56,152 nt of DNA from a virus. How positions within the stretch are numbered: the first letter of the stretch is position 1; each line of letters begins with the position of its first letter. Both the position numbers and the translations under genes were made by a program. Location of the stretch: the IMG/VR virus record IMGVR_UViG_3300006737_007029, positions 1-56,152 of that record, one strand, 5' to 3'. Positions 32,635 to 46,900 of the stretch are shown one piece after another. The notes beneath the pieces are model-generated. The model ran no database searches, was not told where the DNA came from, and saw nothing but the letters and a program-made list of their open reading frames with translations.

Positions 32635-32641
32635 AATGTAT

Positions 32642-34975
32642 ATGACAACTCAGGTACAGTTTAGACGAGGCACAACATCTCAGCACAATTCTTTCACAGG
32701 TGCTGTAGGCGAAGTCACTGTAGACACGGATTTAGACACTCTAAGAGTGCATGATGGTGCTGTTGCAGGCGGAACTAGAATTGCAAAATTTACAGATATC
32801 GCGGCGGCAACAATAGATATTTCAGACTCAAGTTCTAACACAGTAAGTTTGGCTCCTGGAGCAGGTGATATTACTTTTATAGGTAATGATATCACTACGT
32901 CAGCGGCTGGAAACACCATGACATTTACCTTGAACAGAAGTATTAGTGTTGACGAAATTTCTGCTCAAGATTCAAGTGCTGTCACAATCAACAATCCACT
33001 AAATGTAAGCACAATACAATCAACAGATTCAACAGGCATTACCATAAACGACGATTTGCATTTAGCAGGTACATTACGAGCAGAAGATTCAGGCACAATC
33101 AGTGTTGATGGAGGAATGGCAATATCGGGTGCAATAGCATCTGGAGCCATTACATCATCAGGAGCAATCACGTCCGGTGGAGTTGTTACAGGAACAGGAT
33201 TTACTATTGGGTCAGCGGCTATAAACGAAGCAGAACTAGAAACAATCGACGGTGTAACAGCAGGTACGGTGGCGGCGTCAAAAGCAGTGGTAGTTGATGC
33301 CAACAAAGATGCATCATCATTTAGAAATCTTACAGCTACAGGCGCAATAACCAGTGGAACATTTGTGATTGGTTCTGCAGACATTGACGAAACTGATTTA
33401 GAAAAAATTGACGGTATAACAAACGGAGCAGGTGCGGCCAACAAAGCATTGGTACTTGATGGTTCTGCAAACGTGGCATCAGGCCTGGCTGCCTTGACAG
33501 CAAGTGGCGTGGTGACAGCGGCAGGCTTTACCATCGGATCAGCAGTAATAGATGAAACTGATTTAGAAAAAATAGATGGCATAACAAACGGCACAGCGGC
33601 TGCCAACAAGGCACTAGTTGCTGATGCTAATATTGATATAGGCACTATAAGAAATTTAAGTATGACCGGCAACATGGATATCGGTGGCGATTTACAACTG
33701 GACGGAAACTTAACAGTGTCAGGCACTACAAATTCTGTGAACACAACCACACTAGAAGTGGCTGATGCATTATTAGAATTAAACAAAAACAATTCAGGTG
33801 GTGCTGATATAGACGGTGGAATATTAATACAACGTGGGTCAGCAGGAAACAATGCGGCATTTTATTGGAATGAAGGCGATGACAAATTTAAAGCAGTGCT
33901 TACTAACTCGGCAGGTACAGCAACAGCAGTAACAGATAGTTCACAAGCTACAATAGTTGCAACCATCGAAGGTACTTCCGTGACCGGTACTACTGTGGTT
34001 GGTGGTACAACAACTATTACCGCGGCAACTATTACAAACAGTACAGGTGCTATTAGTTTCGGCAATGAAAATTTAACAACCACAGGTACAATAAATGGTG
34101 GTGCGATTACTGGCACAGGATTTGTTATCGGGTCGGCCTCAATGAATGAAGCTGATCTAGAAAAAATAGATGGAATCACAGATGGTACAATAGCTGCCAA
34201 CAAAGCAGTTGTTGTTGATAGTAACAAAGATGCTTCATCATTCAGAAACCTACAATGGAGTGGTACTGGTACTGGTGATGTCACTGGAGACCTAACAGGA
34301 AATGCAGACACAGCTACAGTGTTAGCCACTTCAAGAAACTTTTCTATCACAGGTGACGTCACAGCGGCTAACGTAGGATTTACTGGTTCAGGCAACGTTG
34401 CCTTGAGTGCTGGTAGTGTTGTAGCAACTACTGTAAAAACACAGTCAAGAGCGACCGATGCGGCACACTTTCTTACATTTGTTACAGATAACAATGGATC
34501 AGCCACAGCAGAATCTTTGTTTACTGATGCTGGCATACAATACAATCCAAGTTCAAACATATTGAGTACAACGGCAACTGCCGCACAATATTCTGACTTG
34601 GCTGAGAAATATGTTGCTGACAATCCGTACGAGCCAGGCACAGTGATAATATTCGGCGGAGACAATGAAGTCACAACAACAGAAGTATCACATGATCCTA
34701 GAGTGGCAGGTGTGGTATCCACAGCACCAGGCTTTATCATGAATGAATCATGTGAAGGTGCTCATGTTGTTGATTTGGCACTTACTGGACGTGTGCCATG
34801 TAAAGTGAAAGGCGTAGTTTCTAAAGGCGATTTAATTGTGTCATCAAATATTGCAGGCGTAGGCACAAAACTTAATTCTGCATCATATCAAGTTGGCTGT
34901 ATAATCGGTAAAGCACTTGAATCAAAAGACACTGCTGACGTAGGTGTTATTGAAGTTGTAGTTGGCAGACTTTAA
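32642..34975 (+). CDS. Tail fibre protein D (inverted orientation)
   Basis: A 777-residue fibre and the only plus-strand gene in the structural region. The N-terminus (MTTQVQFRRGTTSQHNSF, then GEVTVDTDLDTLRVHDG) is a different anchoring module from A-C, the kind found at the start of many tropism proteins. It contains two ~20-residue DSTGITINDDL units like those of fibres B and C, and four copies of a ~55-residue unit (IGSA-x5-LE-x-IDGIT-x5-ANKA-x-V). The C-terminal 130 residues (AAQYSDLAEKYVADN, VAGVVSTAPGFIMN, ALTGRVPCKVKGVV) match the G2-like end of fibre A. I prefer the ATG at 32642 over 32636, because the preferred start fits both the family N-terminus and the late box. It ends 16 bases before the end of the giant gene. 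Confidence 0.87.
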   Translation: MTTQVQFRRGTTSQHNSFTGAVGEVTVDTDLDTLRVHDGAVAGGTRIAKFTDIAAATIDISDSSSNTVSLAPGAGDITFIGNDITTSAAGNTMTFTLNRSISVDEISAQDSSAVTINNPLNVSTIQSTDSTGITINDDLHLAGTLRAEDSGTISVDGGMAISGAIASGAITSSGAITSGGVVTGTGFTIGSAAINEAELETIDGVTAGTVAASKAVVVDANKDASSFRNLTATGAITSGTFVIGSADIDETDLEKIDGITNGAGAANKALVLDGSANVASGLAALTASGVVTAAGFTIGSAVIDETDLEKIDGITNGTAAANKALVADANIDIGTIRNLSMTGNMDIGGDLQLDGNLTVSGTTNSVNTTTLEVADALLELNKNNSGGADIDGGILIQRGSAGNNAAFYWNEGDDKFKAVLTNSAGTATAVTDSSQATIVATIEGTSVTGTTVVGGTTTITAATITNSTGAISFGNENLTTTGTINGGAITGTGFVIGSASMNEADLEKIDGITDGTIAANKAVVVDSNKDASSFRNLQWSGTGTGDVTGDLTGNADTATVLATSRNFSITGDVTAANVGFTGSGNVALSAGSVVATTVKTQSRATDAAHFLTFVTDNNGSATAESLFTDAGIQYNPSSNILSTTATAAQYSDLAEKYVADNPYEPGTVIIFGGDNEVTTTEVSHDPRVAGVVSTAPGFIMNESCEGAHVVDLALTGRVPCKVKGVVSKGDLIVSSNIAGVGTKLNSASYQVGCIIGKALESKDTADVGVIEVVVGRL
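33197..34257 (+). repeat. Four ~55-residue coding repeats in fibre D
   Basis: Three copies are in tandem (from about 33197, 33361 and 33523) and a fourth begins near 34120 after a shaft insert. Copies 2 and 3 share the stretch encoding DETDLEKIDGITNG with only silent or near-silent differences, suggesting recent duplication or gene conversion. Confidence 0.75.
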
Positions 34976-34991
34976 TTTTTTTCTTAAATTT

Positions 34992-37900
34992 TTATAGCAA
35001 TGATAAATCAGCAGGTGATGCCTGTAGGAATGATGCTTGAGGTGTTGTTGATTGTTGCAGTCCCAATCCATTTGATGCCGTTGATGCACCAGCTGTATAC
35101 CAAACTGATCCAGTTTTCCTTGAAATCCTAATAGTCAATCCATTGCCAGGAGCAGTTGTAAATGTTATTCCTGCAGTTGAATCTCCACCTATAGTGAATT
35201 CTTTAGTCGCTGTACCACCAACTTGAACCACCAATTCATTTGCATCTGTTGGTGTAAATGACGTTCCGTAGAATACTGTTGAACCATCACCTGTGTGTAC
35301 TTCAGATGTAGTTGTATCTTCATAACCTGAAATAGATTGATGTTTAGATCCATCTACAACCACTGATCCTCCTGCATGATGCTTGACTCCTGTGCCTAAT
35401 GTTCCTCTTACTAATCGTGAAATCACATTGCCATCTTTTTCAAAATAGTTAATTCTTTCTGTGCCGATAAACACCACACCAGGAGCATTATTTTCAGTGT
35501 CTGGTTCTGGCAGAGCAGTGCCATCAGTCACTGTCATTGTTGCATCAGATACACCAAGATCTAACACAAGTCTTGTCGAAGCTGCTTTGGACAATCTTCT
35601 GTAATGTGTTCTGTTAAGAATGTCTTTGAATACTCGATATCCCATAGGTTCTTTTCTTTGTGGACCAGTAATGTATGTGACCGATATAGTGTCGCTGATA
35701 TCCAGAGCACTTCTTGGCAGGAATAATTTTTTTCCTTCTAATCTATAATCCACGTTTGCAGTCAAATACCCTTTGTTTTTTCCTACAAACAGATAATCTG
35801 TGTTTAATGGTGTCGATGCTAATTCATAAACTTTTTCTTGTATGTCTATAATTTGCGTACTTTGTAGGATCGATCCAAAGTCTTCTGGATCAGTGTTGGC
35901 CGCAGTAAGGTCACCATAATCAATATCAGAGGCAGTGGTTGCTCCTTGTACTTGTCCAAAGTCTGTGATTACATCAATTAATGATCCAGTTGATCCTGAG
36001 AACACTTCTGTACGCATAGTCATTTGATCATGATTGTTAAATGTGGTCACAATAATTTTTTCATTGTGCATTGTACTTCCATCTGACCAATCGCCGTGCA
36101 GTGTAAGTTTTCCATCTAAGTCAACTGTATAATCCATACCTAACAGTAGCACTATGGCAAGACTATCACTGCTTGTTGGTGCTGTGTTAAAGTTTACTAT
36201 TCCTTTGTTTTGTGCATTAAATTGAAGTTGATATTCAGCCAAAGATAATTTGACTCCATTTTTGTATACTTCAATGTTGCTTGGTGTTGCCAAAGCACTA
36301 GCAACAGGTTCATCTGGTAACAAGTAAGTAGTACTTGTGTCATCACCTGTGTAGTATTTTACTTGTGGCGGTGTTAACTTGTATCGACCAGTACCATTAT
36401 TATCTCCGCTTACTCCTTCAACAAAAACTTTATGATGGAATGGACCAAACGCTCCCGGAAGTGTTGTTAGTTGTATTTTAATTTCTGTAGAGTCTGTTGG
36501 AATAGTGTATTCTGTTTGATCTACTTCTGAAAATGCTTTTGTAGATGCTGGTAAATCAAATGCATACACATCTATAATAGCATCATCGGCAGGAGCAGAA
36601 GAAAATGTTACAGTTGTTGTTCTTGCATTTGATGTCTGTGATATTGTGTGCGATGTTTTTACTCCATTCACCAACACGTAAGTTTGTTTTGTCAAATGGA
36701 ATGCAACATTAACATCAAACGCTGTGGTGGACCCATCTGCTTCAACTTGAAACTTGCCTAATAGGTCATCAGTTGATACACCAATTACAACAATTTTTAT
36801 TATTGCATTTATTTCTGGTGCTGTTGTGAATGTAATAGTTTGTGCTTTATAATCCACAGTGTAATCAGTAGTTTGTGCTTTGAAGTGATCATTAATGAAC
36901 ACTCTGATTCCATCTAAAGCTTTTGGTTCTGGAATTGCAAATGATACTGTTGATCCATCACCATAATAATTTCTCTTTTGTATAATACTTGCTCCATCAG
37001 TTGACCTTGTAAACACTTTCATATCCATCGTGTCATACACTCCACCTGGTAGTACTTCTTCTGGTGCATGAGCTGAATACTCAGAAATAAATGCGTCACC
37101 TACAACATTGATATCTTCTGGCCGCATTCCTAAATTTGTTGTGAATGTTTTCGAGTCTACAACCAAATCCAAATCAGTTAATGTATCAGCATCGGCATTT
37201 GGATCATCAGTAGCTTTGTCATATGCTAACACATCAAAGTTTGCTTCATCGTATCCTTCACCAGCTTGGAATGTAGTGGAACGTAATCTGGTTCCTGGAT
37301 ATTCTAATCCAGTCATTAGTTGTGCGTATGCATTTATTGTGGTTGAACCATCTCCTATCAAACCAGGCATGTTAGTCGTTGGTTCATAGAACGCATGAAT
37401 TCTGTCAGCCGCTGTCCATAGTGCTAAAGCTTGATAGCGATTTGCTGTTGACGAATCATTGTTATTTGTGGAGTCGTCTAGTAACACATCATCATCAAAT
37501 TTTTCTCCGGATTTAAATGAATATATTGCACGGTATATTTCATTTTCATATCTGATGTTGTCGCCTTTAGCAAACACTGTGTCTCTAGTCCATGTTTTTA
37601 TACCTGGTGAACCATCTGCAAGTGCATGGTTGCCTGCTACTCTATCAAACTTAATTGTTTCATTAAGTTTCCTTGTTTTGTTGTTTGTCAACACCGCACG
37701 TATTTTTGCTTCTTCCGTTACGCCTCCGCCACCGCCTGTCAAGGTAATTGTTGGGTTGGATGAATAACCTGTTCCTTGCGTAACAACTTGCACACTAACA
37801 ATGGCTCCATTTTGAATACTTGCTTTTGCAACTGTGCCTGAACCGCCACCGCCTGATATTGTTATGTTAGGAGCAACTGTGTATCCTGCTCCACCTTTGT

Positions 37901-40900
37901 CTACAGCAATTTCAACAATTTTGTATTTGTAGTTGTCAGAGAAAAATTTGTGTGGATTGTTTTCATACACACTAAAGTAAGTTGAATCACCTGCTACAAC
38001 TGTTGGAGTAACATATTTTCCTAGATCACTGTCCCAATATGTAGGATTATCAAAGTCAGTAAAGTCACCTTCCATTGTTTCTTTGATACCATATTTGCTG
38101 ACGTCATCACGCACTTGTGTCTTGTATGGAAGTACTTCATCAAAGAAAGCATCCACCGAGTTTGAAACATCCAATTGGAATTCGGATTTGTTAGATATTG
38201 ATTCTATTTCGTTTGTTTTTTTGATAAATGATGATTTGACAATCCAGTCTGCTCCAGGATCTTGAGCCAATGCAACTTTTATTGCAGTAAAGAATACTTC
38301 TGCCGCATCAAAGTCTGAACTCTCTTGGAATGAATTAATTGCTTGTAGGATATTTCTTAGTTCTTGAACTGCTTCTTCATCGAATGTTAAAGAGTCATAT
38401 GCTTCGCCACCAAATCCTCTTGATGTGCCTGAGTAATCATACAAAGAAGCATCCAGTTGAATTGTGCCGTTGCCTATTCCTACAACATCATATCCACCTG
38501 CTGTTGTAACATATAATCTGAAAGCACCATTGTAAGATGATTTGACTTTAACAATTTGTCCTATTTCAGATGACAGTTCTTTCTTTGCCTTCTCGTCTGC
38601 TACAATGATGTCTGGCACTGTGAAAGATGAGTAACCACTAGCATAATAATCAGCATATGACCAATATCTGTTTGTGTCAAACTGTTGATTACGCTCTCTG
38701 ATAAATTTATTGCCATCATAATTGTAAATTGCCCATCCTTGTACCAAAGAATCTGTTGTGACTAAAACTTTGCGACCGGATGCAAATGTTTCTGTATTGA
38801 TGTAGTCTAAATCTATTTCAGTGTCAACTACTTGATCATACTCACCTAATAGTATGTTGGGTATAGGATCCGATGCAGTCATCAAACTTAAATCAACCTG
38901 TGTTGCATATGGTTGTAATATCAATCTCGAATTAATAAATTTGACAACAGTTTCTAGTGCGTTCAATCTATTTTTGAAGATTGATTGTCTAGGTCTATTC
39001 AATGTACCAAAACGCATATCTTCAGGGAATTCTAAGTCAGGCACTGTTCTGCCATTTACATCTACTCCAACTAATGAATCATGATATTTTTGTACAAGAT
39101 CTTTTGGTAAAGAAACGTTTGGATCACCTTCTGATAATAACACATACTCTTCATGTGCTTGAATTGGATCAGTGTCTGTAGTGTTTTCAATATGAAAGGC
39201 AATATTTTTATTTGTCAGCACACTTGGTTGAATACTCAATAGTACTGCATTGGAGTCAATCACAGCACTATAATTTTCCGAATATGATTTCGGATCTTCA
39301 ATTGTGCTGGCAATTTGTGCTGTAGAAATTGATCTGTTGTCAACTGCAGGCACTGTAGAAGATTTTTCTACCCAGTAAAAATATCTTTCAACAAATGTGT
39401 TTTTTACATCGTCAAACACATTCTGTGTAACAAAGTTTGTTTGTGCTGTGCCTGTGATTCCTTCTTGTTGGCCTTCGACTGTGGCTGATAATATATTATA
39501 ATTTGTAGGAGTATAGATACTTCGTACCCATTCTTTTACTGATACATCACTTGCAGGGTGTACTTTCCCCCAGTTCAATAATCTTTGTTCTAATTCTCCT
39601 TGTTCATACCATAAAAATTTAAGTTGCTTCGTATCTAACCAAACTTCACCTACATGTTCATCATTCCAAGAATCATAATTTGCAGGGTCAAAAGGTGTTT
39701 TGTATCTAATGTTTTCTTCTATTTCAGCAAAAAATAAACCTTTGGCAGGATCTATTCGCGGCATGTCTATAATTTTTTGATTGTTCACTCGAGTGTACAT
39801 GAATGTTTTCTCAATTGAATTTGGATTCATTAAATCGTCTTGTGTAATTGTTTCAGTCCAATAATCTGATGTGCTTGTTTTTGCATAGTAATACACTTCG
39901 CCTGCATCTGCTCTAGTAGAACTATCATTAGCAACCACTTCAACTCCAGGTGCTCCAACATAAACATTTTGACTGCTGACTGCTAATGCTTGTCCAAATG
40001 AATCATTTACTGTTGCTCCTGCATACGATAATGTCTCATTGTGCAAATATGATGTATCATATTTAGAGTATAATTGAACAGATCCTGTATCCAACACAGT
40101 GGCAGAGAAACTTGTACCTCCAGCATCAAATGTTGTTTCGTTCAATTCAGTAGAACCATCATCCATAAATTTATCAAATGTTGTTACTCTAGTATTATTT
40201 CCATTTGCTGAGTACACTGCTAAGTTGTTGCCGCTCAATGCAACAGTGGTTCCAAATTGTCCTTCAACTTCAGCAGGTTGTGACACAATCTTTTGTGCTT
40301 TTTGGTACTGTGAAATAACCACTGTGTCACCTAATGCTGGCGTAGATGAAAGTGTTACTGTATTAGTTGCTTCATCTACATGATAGGTTGTTGCTAGTGG
40401 TGATGATGAATCATCAAAGGCCCAGTTATTTGTGCCTGTGCTTACATATAATCTTGTGTATTTTTGAACTGTAAATGTTGGTACAAAAGCTGTTGTTGAA
40501 CCATCACCAGTGTGTGTTGATGTTTGGTTGATATAATGATACACTGTACCTTGGTTTGGTTCAGTAACTGTCTCACGTGGACATCCAATTAATAAATCTG
40601 TTCCATCTGCACTCAATTGTATTGATGTACCAAATTTTGTATTTGCTTGAGCAGTGTCTTGCCTTAAGTTTTCTACTTCAATATATGTTGCCCCAGACTT
40701 TTTCCACACAAACACAATACCTTGATCTGCTAATGTGCTGTCGTCATATAGTTTTACTCCAACAGCAATCACAGAACCATCATTGGATATTTGTAATGTT
40801 TCACCAAATCTTGCTCCTACTTGCGATAGTGTGTTAGGTGTTAGAGTTTGCCAATGCTCGTATTGAGCCAATCCTGATGAATCCGACACACCTCTTTTGA

Positions 40901-43900
40901 ATACATAAACTTGTCCTTGATCAGCAAGTGTTGAGTCATTTGGACCTCCTGGTGCACCAACTACTATCCATTCTCCATCACCTGATATGCCAACTGTTTC
41001 TCCAAAACGTTCTCCTGATTTAATGTTAGGCGAAACAAGGTTAGCCGATATAGCAAACTGTTTATTAGTGTCTTGCGTAATCACATTCACTGTGCCTTGT
41101 GCAGTTCTATTACCATCTGTAATTACTTTGTCAATAATTGATACTGATGATGAGTCATTAGCATTTAATGTGCTGTCATCAAAGTCAGTGCCACTGGTTA
41201 CTTTTACGTAGAATATGTCTTGCGTTGTGCCCTCTTCGTAACGCATCACTGTACCAGTTGCTCCAGTGTCGCCACCTATTACATTTTGTCCCCTAGCAAA
41301 TGATCTAGTGCTGTCTTGTGAAGGACCAGGTGCTGTCATTTTTACAATATCTTCAGTGTTTGGAGCACCTACTAAAACTATTCCACCATCATCGGAAATT
41401 GCCACTGATGTGCCAAATTCATCATCTCCAGCAGTATTTTTAATGCCAGGAACAATCTGTGTGTACATAGATATATCATCAGATGCTTTTGGTCTATTGT
41501 ATATCAATATTCTTTCTGCACCTTTTGCCGTCACTGCAAGAAATTTTGTGTCTGTTGATAGTGCCAAGTTTGCACCAAATTCTTCATTATCATTTTTCTT
41601 GTCAGCAAGATCAGTGTTGATTCCTAGTGCATCTTCAAAAGTAAACACTCCTAGTGAATCACGTTGCCACACTTTCCAACTGCCGCCATTGGTTTCATAT
41701 GCATTGTCCACATAAACATAATCCCCGGTTTGCCATCCTTTGATAGGTGTAATGTCCTGCAAATTATCAATGTCGGCAGTTCGAATAGTTTGAATTTTAG
41801 CAAGGTCTCCGTCCAGACTTGAACTATCTAGAGTACCTTCAAAAGTGATTGTAAATTTATATGCAGTGTCAGTAGAATCAAGAGGTAAAGATATTTCGTA
41901 CACCCCGTCTGCTTGTGTTCCAAAGTTTAATATTGCAATAAAGTCACCGGCATTCAATCCATGTTGTTCAGTTGTAGTAAATTGCACTTTATTGTCAAAT
42001 TGGGTGTAAGACAAAATTGAATTGTTAGTTAAATTTACACGTCTAACATCCCAATCTCCTGTAGGTGTGTTTGCAATCCAAATTGTGGTTCCTTCTTTGA
42101 ACGTTTCAACATCAAGTGTAGTCATGTCAGTGGTATTCCACACTGTGAAGTCTACTTGCTCAACTTGAGGGTATCCTGCTGTACCCATTTTGAATATATT
42201 ACTAGGATAATTTGAACTGTCATATGAGTAAGCAGTAAATTTTTCTGCTGGAATTTCATAAGGACGTTTATTGAATTCATTATTAGCAACATTCAACACC
42301 ACACCAGTATCATCTTTACTTGCATCTGTGATCTGATATACATGCTGAAGCTCTGTGTGATTTTCACCGCTTACTGGCCATGCGTATTGATTTTTTGTTC
42401 TGTGTCCACCATATTCTCCAATCCTTATCATCCAATCCTCAAACAGAGAGAATGTTGCGTTTTGACCAAATTGTGTAGGCAATGTAATTTTATCTATAAT
42501 TTGATTTGTGCCTTTGTCTCGAATAAATCCTTGATACAATTTATATTGTGTTGCTTCTTCAAACCCCAAATTTACTAGATAATCACGTTTTTGATATCCT
42601 ATCAAGTGCTGTGCATATTTTTGTTGTTCAGCATCAAAATTTTCTGTATCCAAAGAATAAAAATCTCTAAACGATTCGGCCTTGTTATCTAAGTTATTGA
42701 TTATGTCAGGAACAGGAGTAGTCTTAATTGCAAATTGTAAAGCATCAAAATTATTTGTAGATGTATGACTATTTTTTGCAACATAAGTGTTTCCTTGATA
42801 CGTTACTACGTCACCAATTTTATAATCTTTGTATTGTTCCCAATCCGATATTTGTGCTCTGTCAATAATAAAACCAGGTGAATATAAATCTCCTTGCCAG
42901 TCTGCTGTTTTGAATCCTACTAATTTTAATCTTTCTTGTCTTGCACCTAGTTCAATATCATAAATGACATCTTTGAACGATGTCAAATTATCAAGCACTA
43001 ATAAATGTTCTTTTTGCACTGTACGGATATCAGCATTGTAGATTCCATCTTCGTTAGGATTAGTGCCAATTACTAATTGTCCATCTGCTCTGCTTACTCT
43101 TAAATTTTTAGGAATAATAGGCAATCCATCTTGTTGTAATACAGTGTAAAATCTATCACCTTGTACTAGATCGTCACCTATCGATGCAGGTCTTACATGT
43201 GTCAATTGTGAACTAGCAGGTGATACAGACAAGACCGAACCGTTTGACCAGTTCTGTGTAGTCCAAAATAAAATTTCTTTGACTGACAAATCCCAATCCA
43301 TTGTTAATTCTAAATCAGTTGAATATTCATCAAATACAAATCCTATACTTTGCAAATATTGATCGTATCCGTACACAAAATTTGCAAGATCTTGCACACT
43401 GGTGTATTCTGTACCATATGGCACTGTGGTAATGTTTGTGTGATAGTTAGAAAATTTCTTTACACTGACTCCGCCTTTGAGTGGTAGCACTGGTCCTATT
43501 TCTGACCAATTGCTTTCTTCGAAAGTATCTCCAGATGCTACGGCATTCAATGCTCTGTAAAATATTCCCGCATTTCTTACGATCCATCCTTTTGCATAAG
43601 AACCTCCAGGTTGCCATTCTGAAAATGAGTCAGTGGTCTGTCCTACTGCAATAACACTGGCATCACGTGTGGTGATAGGAGCATTAATTTTGAATGCACG
43701 ATTAAAGTTTGAATATCCACTTACCTTGTATCCGTTTGTTGATTTTTCAACAATTACACCTGAATAGTTAGACACAGAAGTTGGAGCAGATTTATGTAAT
43801 ATCAAATTGTAGTTTTCTTTTGGAGTAAACACTGATTGGTTTGACGACAAAGGAGAAGATGAAGAAAGTTTAACTTCTAAATTTTGTTTGTTGGAATATC

Positions 43901-46900
43901 CTGCTAGTTTGTAAACCAACTGTACACTTAGATTTTGTAATCTTACTTCTAGTGCTGTGCTAGTTAACCCTTGTGATTTTACATAATCGTAAATTACATT
44001 AATATAACCTGCAGTTTGGGCCGTTGATGGAAGCACATAATTTGATGGCGACTGTCTGTATTGATTGTTGTAAATGTTTTGTCCAACTGCATTTGTAGTA
44101 TTCCTTGATATGTCAAAAAATACTCCTGCATACTTTACAGGGTGTGCTAAAAATTTTGCTATTTGTTCAGCAAATCTCCATGATGACGATGAACGCCATG
44201 CCCATTCAGCTGGTCCCATATCACCATATGACCATTTGCGTGATAGGTTGAGAGAGTTGATAGTATCGTCGGTCAACAATCCAGCATTAGGTGGAGCAAC
44301 TAAGTCTCCATTTTCGCTTACAGGGATTACAGAATACACATCGGAACGTTTGTATTTGTTATATGTACCTTTTCTGTCACCAAGTGCTATTGTGCCTCTT
44401 GCTACATCGTTCCATAAAACATTGTTGCCTCTTGTGTATGGTGCTGGTCCATATCTATCATCCCACCAACTAGGTTTTGCTCCAAAGCCAAACATTTCCC
44501 ATGGAGTAGAGTGTGGAGAAACAGTATCAAAATATTCCAAATACACACCACGCCAATGTCCAGGTAATGGATCACTGTCTGTTGTTCTGTTGATTGTTTT
44601 TGAATAGTCTGAATAGTTCCATGTGAATGGTTCACCATTTTGGTAAACATCGTTGGACACATAGTCTATCCCGTTTGTACCAGTCCAATAATAAAAATCA
44701 CGTGCATATGCATTGATTACTTCTGTACGAGTGTAAGAATTAGTTTTGAATCTACCATAAGAAAATTCAATTGCTTCAGGATTATGAGTAATTTTTATAT
44801 TGTTGTATATTCTTTTTTCAAACTCTAATAAGATATCATCTCTAAAGTCACCAAATCCAATAGTTCTGCTTCCATCATGTCCTTTGATAGTTAATAATCC
44901 ACCTGTTGACGAATCTTCATTAAGATAGATATCATCATGTTCTAGAGTTGGTTCGTATGCTGGAGCTAGTCCTAGTTTACTAGGTGTCGCAGGTACAAAA
45001 GATCCATTTGTTGTGTCATGCTCATCTACAGTGATTTTATCATCAGTTGCTAGAGCAGATTTAATTTCAAAACCTATAAAGTTTGCAGAATCGTCAAGGC
45101 CAATAAATTCATAATCACGCCCATGTACCAATTGTGTGCCATTGACATATATGTAAAGTGCTTTTTGAGATAATGCAGTAAGATCAAATGCAGATGTAAT
45201 AGGATATAAAGTGACTGCAGGATCAACCACTGTGTATGACAATATTGTCTTGTCGCCACCATATGCAATCATGTCTGAATCATAATAAGCAAAACTAGAA
45301 TTTTTGTTTGCATTAATTTCATCTAAAATAATATCAAGATTTTTTGATGCAGATTCTGTCATTACAAGTGTTTCTGCTTTTCTCAAAATGTTAGCTTTGA
45401 ATTGTTCGTAATCTACACCTGTCTTTCTCCAGGATTCTACAATATTGACTGTGTCATCACGTAAGAATAAAGAAGCCAAAGGCATACTGCCTTCATGTTG
45501 TACAATTTTCGTTCCACGTTGAATTATTTCTTTTATGTCACGTGAATTATTTGCTCCGACTATGGTTCCTGTTAATGCATCTACTTCTTCTAAAGCAGAA
45601 TACCAATGTTTTGCATAATCGCCTATTGTTAATGTGCCAACACTTTCATTCAATGGATTATTTTGTGCCGCAGGTGCAACTTCATAATATCCATTCAAAG
45701 TTCTGATACCAACTGTCGAATGTGATTTGATTGTTACTATGTCATCTTGTGTAGATACTGTATCTAATTTTACAAACAATTTGTCTTGCACACCTGCCAC
45801 TGTGGTATATGCTGTTGTTTTTATTCCATTTACAAACACTAATAATGTTAGATCAGTAAGCGAGTTTGGATTCTGATAAGATTCTACTTCAAATTGATTT
45901 TGATCCGCAGTAGCAACATATTGTTCTACCACTCGTTGTTTGCCGTCTGCTTTGGTAATTCTGTAATTTGTAACTAATTCTTGTTCCCCAAATTGATTTG
46001 TTTTCCTTAGATAATATGATTTTATGTTTTCAGATACTGGAGCTGTACCTTGCACATAAGTGATAGTGTCTGTGTTGAAAGTGTCATTCACTTGCATGTC
46101 ACTCAACAATCCTAATCGTGAATATATCACATTTGTACCATACACAGTGTCAGGTGTACCTTGCGAATCATCAGTGTTGATTTCAAACACAGTGGATCCT
46201 ACAAAGTCTGTAGAAATAAATGTATCTAAATTAGATAATGATATTTGTGCATCTGTAAACACATCAAATAAAGGTTTTTGTTGCACACTTGTCTTTTGTT
46301 GTGATTTGGTCCATTTGTAATCAGCTGATGAATAATGATAAGATATTCCTTGATTATTACCACGTGTGCCTACGACAGAGGTTCCATCTGCTATCGCTGT
46401 AGAATCATCTACAATTTGTAAATGTAGTCTACTAGGATTGCCTGCAGTGGAATCTCCTAATTCATAAAATTTAACCTGGAAAATTTTATTTTTCTGCTGT
46501 TCATCTTGTGTAAACACAACTAGATCATTCTCACGCAACACAGTGCCATCTGAAATAAATCCTAAAGTTCCACTTACAAGTGACAGAGCATCAGTGACCT
46601 GCGTGTCAACAACATCAACTAGTCTATGAGTATATCCATGATTGTATAAATTCAAACCTGCTTCAAATTCTATGATAGGTCTCTTTGCTCTTTGATTTTC
46701 TGAAATTGGAATAGCATAGTTATTTTTTGAGTTGCAAAGTGCGATTACATCTTTGTGGAACCATCTGTTTGATCTTGACCAAGCATTTCTGTCACGTGCT
46801 GATCTGTTTATGGTCCAATAATCAACAGCAACCAATTGACCGGTTGAATTATCCCAGCCTCCTGTATCAAATCCTTCAGTGCCAGCTGCATCGAAAATTG

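Noticed and set aside
32965-34740. Two long antisense frames (~295 and ~292 codons) opposite fibre D
   Set aside because: They mirror the repetitive codon use of the fibre gene, have low-complexity Pro/Val/Ser-rich products, no ribosome binding site and no family resemblance.
34976-34991. T-rich gap between convergent fibre D and the giant gene as a terminator
   Set aside because: There are T runs on the plus strand but no stem-forming inverted repeat, so I do not call a terminator.
44074-44607. Plus-strand frame of ~177 codons inside the giant gene
   Set aside because: Antisense shadow; the minus-strand frame continues intact through it with recognisable structural sequence.
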